A stretch of 40,560 nt of DNA from Lentzea indica (lineage in GTDB: Bacteria; Actinomycetota; Actinomycetes; Mycobacteriales; Pseudonocardiaceae), in assembly GCF_012184385.1 (NCBI RefSeq), contig NZ_VSRL01000058.1, positions 1 through 40,560 of the forward strand, written 5' to 3'. Position numbers and translations under genes: made by a program. Under the pieces are notes generated by a model, which worked only from the letters and a program-made list of their open reading frames with translations, was not told the origin of the DNA and did not search any database. Each line of letters begins with the position of its first letter. Position 1 is the stretch's first letter. Shown here piece by piece: positions 6,833 through 14,200 of this stretch.

Positions 6833-8325
6833 TCAGCTGTGGTTCAGCCGCACAGCGTGTGCGTCGGCTCCGTCGCTGATGGTCGAGGTGAAGAAGGCGA
6901 TGGTGTTGTTGCCCGAGATCGTTTCGAGGCCCATGTAGTCCCCGAGGAACAGACCTCGCGGGTCTCCGGGCGCGAAGTACGAGATCGGTGCCCGGTAGTG
7001 GTCGAACGGCCCGTGCAGGTGCTGTTCGGGCTCCCAGGTCTGGGTGCCGTTGTGCGAGTGGCGGACCCAGACGTCGGTGGTGGCGATGCCGTCACCGAGG
7101 ACGTTGTTGCGGTCGTCCCAGTAGGTCAGGGTGACCATGCCGGTGTCCGACACGTCGATCGCGTGGTTGTACGACTGCACGCCAGGGCCACCGGTGGCGA
7201 CCACGGTGGGGCCGGTCCAGTGCCGGCCGCCGTCGGTGGACTTGGCCAGGACGACCTTGTTCAGGGCGGTGCCGAGGCCGTCGCCCACACGACGTAGATC
7301 GCGCCGGTGGTCATGTCGACCGCGATGTCGGGCAGGTAGTCCCCGGCCCGGATCGGGAAGTTGTCGTCGGGCACGAACAGCTGCGCGAACTGGATCGGCG
7401 CGATCTTCGCGGGGGCCGACCAGTGCAATCCGGCATCGCGGGAGGTCATGACGCCCATGTAGACGCCCTTGTCGTTGAACCCTGCACCGGTGAACAGGTT
7501 CGCGGTGACGTTGTACAGCGTGCCGTCCGGGCCGACCGCGATCTGGTTGCCCTGGAAGAAGGAGTTCGAGTCGCGCATCGGCACCGGGGTGGACCACGTC
7601 AGCCCGCCGTCGGTCGTCCGGGAGAACATCGGCTTCCCCCGGTAGGCGAACGAGTGGAGGTCCGCGATCGGGTGCTGTTTGCCGTCGTTGGGATAGCTCC
7701 CGCGCAGCCACGTCGCGTACGCGTAACCGGGACGGGTCGGATCGCCGGTGATGGAGACCTTGTCGTTGAAGATGCCTCGATCGCCGGAGTCCTCCTGGAT
7801 GATCTGCGGCGGCCGCCAGGTCCCGGTGGACCGGTCGAGGCTCGTGACCGAGATCGCGGACAGGCCGAGCGCGGCCGAGTCGATCGGCTGGCCGATGAAG
7901 TAGGCGTTGCCCGCCTTGTCGTAGGAGACCCATGGGTCGGTGACGCGGCCGAACCGAGTCGGACCGCCCTGGCAGCCGCTCCACGGCACGTCCGGCAGCT
8001 TGCTCCACGAGGTGCCGCCGTCGTGGGTGATCCACGAGGTCAGGCCACGTGCGCCGCCGTCCGGCCAGCGGTCCTGCTGGGTCACTCCGATCATCTCGTT
8101 CGGATTGGTCGGGTTGACCGCCACCTGCGGCTCGACCTCGGTGTTGTCATAGGCGCTGGCGAAATCGGCCGACGCGCCGAAGGGACAGGCCGTCAGCGTC
8201 GACGCGCCGCTGACCAGGACATCGCTGCCGAGTGAGAAGGGTGCCGCCGACGCCCCGGTTGCTGTGCTCAAGACGATGAGAGGGACGACCGCCGCAGCCG
8301 CAGTGAGCCGTCTGGTCGCATGCAT
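6833..8325 (-). pseudogene. Secreted Asp-box beta-propeller (sialidase-like), single frameshift
   Basis: The gene starts at ATG 8325 with GGAGG upstream and a Sec signal peptide (residues 1-28, ending ASA-A). The frame holds to about 7286, where AIYVVWA is followed by an early stop at 7261. The next frame resumes exactly with DGLGTALNKVVLAKSTDGG and runs to 6833. Removal of one base near TCGCCC (7281-7286) explains this. Asp boxes (S/T-x-D-x-G-x-x-W) are visible at THDGGTSW, TTDGGLTW, SRDAGLHW and STDGGRHW, marking a BNR beta-propeller as in exo-sialidases and related glycan-binding proteins. The Arg triad of true sialidases was not located. Either a real pseudogene or a sequencing error; restored length is about 497 aa. 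Confidence 0.8.
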
Positions 8326-8556
8326 GGTGGTACCTCCGCATGTCCGCGTACCCCCTCACAGGTGAATCGTCGTGGCGGGCTGGATCGTTGCGCCTGCGGT
8401 CGGCGCCGGTCGCATCGCAGAGCACCTCAATTTGATCGACTACCTGGCAAAGATCATCGACGAGCTGCGCTTCCGCTCGATCGGCAACCAGTTCGCGATC
8501 ACTGGACGCGGTGAGCGAGCGGATGCGGTGAACTCCAGCCACTTCGGGAGGTTCCG

Positions 8557-8979
8557 TCAGGCGTTCGGATCGGGGCCGGGGTCGCCTCCACAGACCCGGA
8601 TGCCGAGGCGGTCGAGGTAGAGCTCCCAGCCCTTGCGGTGCATCGCGACCTGGTCGTCGTCGGGAAGTCCGTGGTGGCACAGCACGACGCGGGTACCGCC
8701 GTTCTCCTCGTACAGGGTGACGACAACGCGGGTGGAGCCGGGGGCGACGGCCTGCTCGTGGGTCCAGCCCCACGTGAACACGACCCGGTGCGGCGGGGAG
8801 ATCTCGACGAACTCGCCGGACGCCTCGACGCCGTCGCGCATGAGCACCCGGTAGGCACCGCCGGGCACGGGGTCGAGCGTCGCGCCGTTTCCCATCCACA
8901 GCGTGTACCGCTCGGGATCGGTGAAGTACGGGAAGACCGTTTCGGGTTTGGCCGCGATGTGCACGCTCACTTCGAGCAT
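8557..8979 (-). CDS. SRPBCC (AHSA1/START-like) domain protein
   Basis: This 140-aa protein is a single SRPBCC/AHSA1 domain: VSVHIAAKPETVFPYFTDPE at the N-terminus, WMGNGATLDPVPGG and GEFVEISPPHRVVFTWGW in the middle, and a C-terminal helix with WELYLDRLG. These helix-grip folds bind hydrophobic ligands. It is translationally coupled to the ArsR gene, overlapping its end by 13 nt. ArsR-AHSA1 pairs are very common in actinobacteria, and the regulator is thought to control the SRPBCC partner. The last ten residues, after the predicted helix, are Gly/Pro/Asp-rich. The ligand is unknown. Confidence 0.88.
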   Translation of the reverse strand: MLEVSVHIAAKPETVFPYFTDPERYTLWMGNGATLDPVPGGAYRVLMRDGVEASGEFVEISPPHRVVFTWGWTHEQAVAPGSTRVVVTLYEENGGTRVVLCHHGLPDDDQVAMHRKGWELYLDRLGIRVCGGDPGPDPNA

Positions 8980-9281
8980 TGGCCCTCCTCGGCCTCGGCC
9001 AGGTGCTTGATGAGGTTCAGGCTCCGGCGCCAGTGATCCTCGACAACGGCCCGCAGCGGGCCGAGAGCCTCCTTGTCGGCACGGTAGAAGCGGCTCGTGC
9101 CCTCACGGCGCTCCACGAGGAAGCCTGCCTGCTTCAGCACGGTCAGGTGCTGACTGACCGCGGACCAGGACACGTCGAACTCGGCCGCGATGTCCCCCGC
9201 GGGGAGTTCACGGTCCCAGACCAGCTCGAGGATGCGCATCCGCCGCGGTGCGGCGATGACCTGCAGCGGTTCCATTGACAT
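8967..9281 (-). CDS. ArsR-family winged-helix regulator
   Basis: This 104-aa ArsR/SmtB-fold repressor reads PRRMRILELVWDRELPAGDIAAEF, then DVSWSAVSQHLTVLKQAGFL (recognition helix about residues 38-55) and a beta-wing at VERREGTSRFYRA. The ELCVC-type metal site of classic ArsR is absent; the only Cys is near the C-terminus, so it belongs to the non-metal subgroup that travels with AHSA1 proteins. The start could be ATG 9281 or ATG 9275. It should bind the inverted repeat at 9302-9317 and control both its own leftward operon and the rightward SRPBCC genes. Confidence 0.92.
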   Translation of the reverse strand: MSMEPLQVIAAPRRMRILELVWDRELPAGDIAAEFDVSWSAVSQHLTVLKQAGFLVERREGTSRFYRADKEALGPLRAVVEDHWRRSLNLIKHLAEAEEGQCSK

Positions 9282-9301
9282 CTACTGTAGCCGCATCTTA
9301 A

Positions 9302-9317
9302 TTTAGATTCATCTAAA
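9302..9317. promoter_or_regulatory. ArsR-type operator in divergent promoter
   Basis: TTTAGAT-TC-ATCTAAA is a perfect 7-bp inverted repeat with a 2-bp spacer, set in the most AT-rich stretch of the neighbourhood (9299-9320). It lies 20 bp from the arsR start and 14 bp from the preferred start of the divergent SRPBCC gene. Position and symmetry fit one ArsR dimer blocking both promoters. Confidence 0.8.
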
Positions 9318-9331
9318 ATAAGGAGCCCATG

Positions 9332-9751
9332 ATGATCACGCTCTACAACGAGACCGAGGCCGACGCCTCCCGTCTCTTCGAGATCCTGACCACGACCGAG
9401 GGGCAGCGGGCGTTCTGGACGCAGGACTGCGACGTGTCGCCCGAGCACGCCCGGTTCGGATTCGCCGCGGCACCGGTCGACCTCGAGGTGGACGTCACCG
9501 CGGAACCGGCCAAGCTGGTCCGGATGCACTGCACGTCGGGGTTCCCGTACTGGACCGGCTCGACGTGGGAGTGGGAGCTCAGCGGCTCGGCGGTCCTGTT
9601 CCGCCACTACGGGTTCGGTGAAGGCTTTCCCGAGGCCGACCTCGGGCGCGTCACGCAGGGGTGGGCGATGATCCACGACCGACTCGTCCGGTACGCCAAC
9701 ACCGGTACACCGCAGCCCTACTTCACCGCGGAGGTGCCACATGCCAGTTGA
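9332..9751 (+). CDS. SRPBCC-family protein
   Basis: This 139-aa helix-grip protein begins ITLYNETEADASRLFEILTTTEG and continues FGFAAAPVDLEVDVTAEP, then WTGSTWEWELSGSAVLFRHYGFGEGFPE. The order of elements is that of AHSA1/SRPBCC ligand-binding domains. Two in-frame ATGs exist; ATG 9332 is preferred because AGGAG (9321-9325) then sits 6 bases away, whereas 9329 would leave only 3. It is transcribed away from arsR from the shared operator. Its end overlaps the next SRPBCC gene by 11 nt, so the pair is co-translated. The ligand and function are unknown. Confidence 0.86.
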   Translation: MITLYNETEADASRLFEILTTTEGQRAFWTQDCDVSPEHARFGFAAAPVDLEVDVTAEPAKLVRMHCTSGFPYWTGSTWEWELSGSAVLFRHYGFGEGFPEADLGRVTQGWAMIHDRLVRYANTGTPQPYFTAEVPHAS

Positions 9752-10172
9752 CGTCCGGCCCGAGGTGCTCGTTCGCCGGCCGCGCTCCGACGTCGCCGCG
9801 TTCATGTTCGACCCGGCCAACGATCTCGAGTGGACCGGCGGGATCACGTCCAGCCGACCAACTCGGCCCGGATCGCTCGTCGAGGGCGCGACCGTGGAGC
9901 GCACGGCCCGGTTCCTGGGGCGGGAGTTCGTCTACGGCTATGTCGTGACCGAGCACGATCAGGACCGGTTGGTCGAGATGAAGGTCGACCGGCCGTTCCC
10001 GATGACGGTGCGCTACGAGTTGGCGGACGCGCCAACCGGCACGCTTGTCGCGATCCACGCCAGTGGTACGCCGGGCGGGTTCTTCGGCTGGGCGACGCCA
10101 CTCATGGCGCGCCAGGTGCGCAAGAGCATCACTGCCGACCTTGAGCGGTTGCGCGCCTGTCTGGAACCGTGA
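9741..10172 (+). CDS. SRPBCC-family polyketide-cyclase/dehydrase-like protein
   Basis: This 143-aa single-domain protein has a typical SRPBCC start, VDVRPEVLVRRPRSDVAAFMF, followed by DPANDLEWTGGI, the strand pair TVERTARFLGREFVYGYVV, and a C-terminal helix ending RKSITADLERLRACLE. The FMFDPANDLEW motif is common in the polyketide_cyc2-like subgroup that includes many stand-alone proteins of unknown ligand. It overlaps the preceding SRPBCC gene by 11 nt. With the arsR-linked paralogue, three divergent members of this fold share one operator. It converges with the CcdA relic only 3 bp downstream. Confidence 0.86.
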   Translation: MPVDVRPEVLVRRPRSDVAAFMFDPANDLEWTGGITSSRPTRPGSLVEGATVERTARFLGREFVYGYVVTEHDQDRLVEMKVDRPFPMTVRYELADAPTGTLVAIHASGTPGGFFGWATPLMARQVRKSITADLERLRACLEP

Positions 10173-10175
10173 TGG

Positions 10176-10583
10176 TCACGACTTCCGGTCGTGAACCTTG
10201 CGGCGGCGCACCAGAAGCGCGCCACCAGCCAGCAATGCCACCAACAGGACCAGAGGCGGCAGCGGCCCGATGGCGGTGAGCCAGTTGACCAGGGTGTTTT
10301 GCACTGTCCCGGCCCGCGTCGATGACGGGGTCGGCGGCGTCGGCGCCGCCGAGGAACAGCCGGAGTTCGTAGATGCCGTAGTAGGTGACGTACAGGCCGA
10401 CGAGAACCAGTAGCGCGCCACGCGCCACCGATCCGTGAGATGTGCGGAAGCAGCCTGCGGGCGCGGGCGGCCACGGCGAGCGCGGTCACGACGAGGCCCA
10501 TGCCCGCTACGTAGGCGACGAACGCGGCAACACCTTCGCCGATGTCGCCGACGCGCAGCGAGGTACCCGCGACGCAGGTTCAT
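10176..10583 (-). pseudogene. C-terminal relic of CcdA-like thiol-redox membrane protein
   Basis: Three frames must be joined to read one membrane protein: VAAFVAYVAGMGLVVTAL and RRLLPHISRIGG, then ALLVLVGLYVTYYGIYELRL, then TVQNTLVNWLTAIGPLPP and a last helix ending RRRKVHDRKS. This is the C-terminal half of a CcdA/DsbD-type protein that carries electrons across the membrane for cytochrome c maturation or thiol repair. The first break is a 7-bp tandem duplication (GTGGCGC twice, near 10418-10431). The second is one extra G near 10316-10320. The N-terminal half with the catalytic Cys helices is missing, and transposase debris adjoins it upstream. It is clearly dead. Confidence 0.75.
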
Positions 10584-10593
10584 CGCCTGGTAG

Positions 10594-10833
10594 TGGGACT
10601 ACACCGCGCGCCGACGAACCGGACGCCCATCCACCCGAGTAGCGATCAAGGCACTCGTGCTCCGACTTGCATCAGAGAACCCGCAGTGGGGACATCGGCG
10701 GATCCAAGGCGAGTTGGCCCGGCTCGGCCACCGGATCGCCGCCTCGACCGTCTGGGAGATCTTGCATGCGGCGGGCATCGATCCAGCACGGATCCTCGGC
10801 GGACTCATCAACGAGTACAGCTATGCCGCATGA
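10594..10833 (+). mobile_element. Transposase/integrase-core relic with internal deletion
   Basis: One frame without a proper start reads RRTGRPSTRVAIKALVLRLA, then NPQWGHRRIQGELARLGHRI and STVWEILHAAGIDPA, the region before the rve catalytic core of actinobacterial IS3/IS481-like transposases. It then jumps directly to RILGGLINEYSYAA and a stop, which resembles the extreme C-terminus of the same proteins. The whole DDE catalytic core is absent, so an in-frame internal deletion produced a dead remnant of about 80 codons. It lies between the truncated CcdA relic and the left island repeat, and may explain the CcdA truncation. Confidence 0.7.
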
Positions 10834-10904
10834 CGTGCAGCGATGACTTTTCGAGCGGCACAGGTTCGGCAGATTCACCCGTTCGTGGACGACCCCATTT
10901 GCCG

Positions 10905-10935
10905 TTAGTCAAAACGAAGGAGCCAGCGGCTCCTT
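10905..10935 (-). terminator. Terminator hairpin in left repeat
   Basis: AAGGAGCC-AGC-GGCTCCTT (10917-10935) is a perfect 8-bp stem. Read leftward it is followed by CGTTTTGAC, a short T-rich tail. The same hairpin is at 38299-38317 downstream of the intact tRNA-Pro. It probably terminated the tRNA transcript. Confidence 0.65.
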
Positions 10936-10999
10936 ATTCACTCCTTCATCCACCTGTTGATCATGAGAATGATGATCAAGCGGAGATCGTTTCGAACGC

Positions 11000-11026
11000 A
11001 CGAAAAAGCCCGCTGACCTGGGCTTT
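11000..11026 (-). terminator. tRNA-Pro terminator, left copy
   Basis: Leftward, AAAGCCC and GGGCTTT (11020-11026 and 11005-11011) pair around 8 nt and are followed by a T run (11003-11007), a standard intrinsic terminator. A second overlapping 10-bp pairing, AGCCCGCTGA with TCAGCGGGCT, can form over 11007-11045 and would compete with it. The same arrangement lies at 38381-38427 beside the intact tRNA. Confidence 0.7.
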
Positions 11027-11106
11027 CACGCAGAATCAGCGGGCTGATTCAGACCGTCGGGACGACAGGATTTGAACCTGCGACCCCTTGACCCCCAGGG
11101 CCGCCC

Positions 11107-11219
11107 GATCAAGTGCGCCAGCAGTGGAAACACTGAAACCGCAGGTCGCGCCGGTGCCGTTGGCTGCCGTTCAACGCAGTCTGGAACCGTTGCCGCACAA
11201 TGGATCCTCCCATTTTGCT
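11107..11219. repeat. 113-bp dispersed imperfect repeat, copy 1
   Basis: This segment aligns without gaps to 18058-18170 at about two-thirds identity (76 of 113 counted by eye). It starts GATCAAGTGC, shares ACTGAAAC and GGAACCGTT, and ends CTCCCATTT. Both copies have a small hairpin at the same place near the right end (AATGG/CCATT here, CCAAAT/ATTTGG there) although the bases differ. It lies just downstream of the helicase gene and begins right after the tRNA-Pro half site. Confidence 0.6.
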
Positions 11220-11283
11220 CCCACTCCCAGCCGCCATCATCGGTCCGAAAAGGACCGTCGTGGTGGCCAACACGCCACAGGTC

Positions 11284-14200
11284 TCAACTCCGAAGGGCTT
11301 GGACTGCAGCGAATCGGCTCTTCACGTTGTCTGTGAGCCGCTTCAGGCCGAGCAACTCGAGCACAGCACGCTGCAACGCCCCCTCGCTGACGTCACCGAC
11401 TCGTTCGGCGACGTGGTCGAGCATCGCTGCGAGCTCGGCCGGAGGTACCTCGTCGAGGGACCGCGGTCCCAGCTGGCGCAGACGCACCTCCGCTTGGCCG
11501 GGCAACCGATATGTACGCGGCTTGATGCCGCTCTCGCCAAGAGGGTTGTCCTCGATGAGCTCACCCTTGCGCACTGCTTGGGAGATCGCCTTGTTCAACT
11601 CGCCGGCGACCAGCTTCGTGACCCGGACTGCGCCCGAGGCACGGACGTACGCGGTGTGCAGACGACTGCCCAGCATGGGCCCCTCTGCCTCGACGAGACG
11701 CACCAAGCCACTGAGCAGGTCCTGTCGTGAGGCTTCACCGACCTGAACCACGGTTCCGCCGAAGTGCTGGTACGCGGCAAGGGTTGAATCCGCGGCAGGT
11801 GGCGACGCCTCCTCGTGCTCCACGAGCATCTGCTCGGCGACTTCCGGCAACTCAATGGCCACAACGGATTCTGGCAGGACGGCTGGCTCAGCCACCGCCA
11901 TCTTGGACACCGGCTGCTCCGGAGCTGCCGGATCATCAGCGTCCGGTTCGGACACTGATGATCCGGGGACGATGGCGACGGGGACGTCGAGCGCGGGTTC
12001 GACGACAGCCACAGGTCGGGAAGACACTACGGTCGGCTGGTCCTCGGCTTCCGGCGTCCATCCGGAAGCGTGGATGTCCAGCTCGTGCAACGCATCCCAC
12101 AGCCGTGCCAGAACGGCAGGCCGGTCGGCGTAGAATTCGGACTCGCGGATGCGGAAGAAGCGCCAGCCGCATCGCTCCAGGTCCCGCTGCCGGGCGAGAT
12201 CGCGCTCGTACGCCTCCGGCCCGTGCCAAGCGTCACCGTCGCACTCCACCGCCAACCTCGCTTTGGCACCCACGACCACCAGGTCGATTCGGTAGCCGTC
12301 GGCGGGAAACTGCGGGACGACGCTGTACCCGCGGTCAACGAGCCGGTTGAACACTCGCTGCTCGAACAACGAGTCGAAAGGCTCCACCCTCCGGTCCTCG
12401 GGGACGACCGAGTACCTGACGTCATCCGTGCCGCCGGTGCGACCGGACAGCGCATAGCAGTAGTCCAGCAACTGGAACCGCATGTCCTCGGGATTGCCGA
12501 GGTCGGACAGGCGCAGGGAGTGGAACACCCACATCTGGTCCTTGGCGCGGGACGCGGCGACGTTGAATCGCTGGACGTACATGTCCTGCGTCAGCGAGGC
12601 GATCCGCTTGCCCGGCTCTGGGGCCTTGACCAGCGACAGGAACATCACGTTGCGTTCGGATCCCTGGAAGTCGGCGGAGTCACCACACCGGAGGTCGCGC
12701 GCCTTCCACTCCTCCGGAGGGATGCGCTCCAGCAGCCGCTTCTCGATCCTCTTCGCCTGGGCGCGACCGAGCAACGACACGACGCCGAATGTCATCCCGT
12801 CGTACCGCGGGTCGGCGATGCACTTCTCGATCTGGTCGACGATGGCGTCGGCTTCGACCGGGTTGACCTTGTCCGTCACGCCCCGTTCGTAGCCGTTGTC
12901 GAGGAACACCGGCTTGATCGGTTCCAACCGGTCCGCGCCGTACTGACGCACGGGCACCAGCCGGATTCCATCGGGCTCGTAGGCAATCCGGTTCGAGAAG
13001 CCGATGATCTCGGGTACGCAGCGCCGGTGCTCTACGAGCGTGATCATGCCCTCGAAGCGCATCTTGGCCTCGTCGAACAGGCTGCGCTTGGGGTCCTGCC
13101 ACGACGCGCGGTACGGGTCGTCCCACAGGTACTGCTCGGCGAGGTCGCGCAACTGCTGCTGGTCCGTGCCCACGGCTGAAGGTGAGACCTGCTTGTCGTC
13201 GCCGATGACCACGATCTTGGGCGCGAGGTACTGCAGGAACGTCGCCTCCAGGCCCGCTTGCGAAGCCTCGTCCACCACCACTACGTCGAACATGTCGGGC
13301 TGGATCCGGAACTGCTCGGCGATCCGGTAGACGGGCATGATCCACACCGGCACCGCGGGGCGGCAGCGGTCCATGGCCGCCTTGATGTCGGCCCGGCGCT
13401 GGTTGGCGTAGACGCCGGTGCCCTTGCCGAGCAGCTTGACCAGCTGAGCGTACTGAAGCAGATCGGCGCGGGCCTTGCCGGACAGCCGCTCCGGCGACAC
13501 GGCGTAGCCCCACGCACGTTCAGCCGCCAGCTTCTCGACCCGGCCGCGCACCTGCTCCTCGACGTGCAGCACCTCGGCCTGGAGAGCGTTCACGTCCTCA
13601 TCAACGCGTCCAAGCACCCATGCCCGTGCCACAGCCCACGCCCACGCGGCGTCCCAGCCGGCCAGCTTCTCCGGCCAGGCGGGGTCACGCGGGTTCGCCG
13701 AGACAGCCTCGTGCACCCGAGGCATCAGGTGGGCCAGCTTCGCCGCGATCTCGTCACGACGACGCGCCAGCCCCATGACCTCGGTCAGACGCACGAGCCT
13801 GCGGTACGCGGCCGCGTACGACTCGTGGTCTCGTTCCCCCGTGGCCTGCGCCAGGTGCTTCACGCACGGTGCGGCGTCCGCCCACTGAGCCACGTCGGCG
13901 ATGGCTCGCACGACCTCCAGCAGTGGCATGGTGGCGGCGGTGCGTGCGTCGGATGCGGCTGCGGCATCAACAAGCCGGGCGTAGACCTGGACTGCGTCGA
14001 GATCAGTCCAATTTGGACGCGGGAGGCCGAGGCCCGCCAGGCCGCGTTCCTCCGCTTCGAGAGCTTCGCCGAGCGCCAGCACGCGGCGCAGCTGCTCCAG
14101 CTCGGTCACGTGCCACTGGAGCCGTTCGCTCAGCGTGTCCTCGGCGGGGATGTGCACCGAGTCGGGCCAGGCCCGGTCCAGCGCATCCAGTGTCCTGGTG

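Larger units (their letters stand above)
10864..11098 (-). repeat. Left direct repeat: 3' half of tRNA-Pro plus terminators (attL-like)
   Basis: About 235 bp match 38248-38480 in the same orientation with roughly a dozen differences. The segment holds the 3' half of tRNA-Pro, from the discriminator to the anticodon loop (11057-11098), and about 190 bp downstream with two hairpins. At 11099 identity stops: instead of the 5' anticodon stem there is a 9-10 bp foreign segment, then TCAAGTGCGC again, then unrelated DNA. A half tRNA facing an intact copy 27 kb away is the classic footprint of integrase-mediated insertion into a tRNA gene. Confidence 0.85.

Noticed and set aside
8372-8620. Plus-strand 82-codon frame upstream of the SRPBCC gene
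   Set aside because: No ribosome site or family similarity; its second half is antisense to the SRPBCC gene.
11057-11118. A second functional tRNA-Pro gene
   Set aside because: The 5' acceptor strand and D-arm are missing and a 9-10 bp foreign segment replaces the anticodon stem junction, so it cannot fold as a tRNA.
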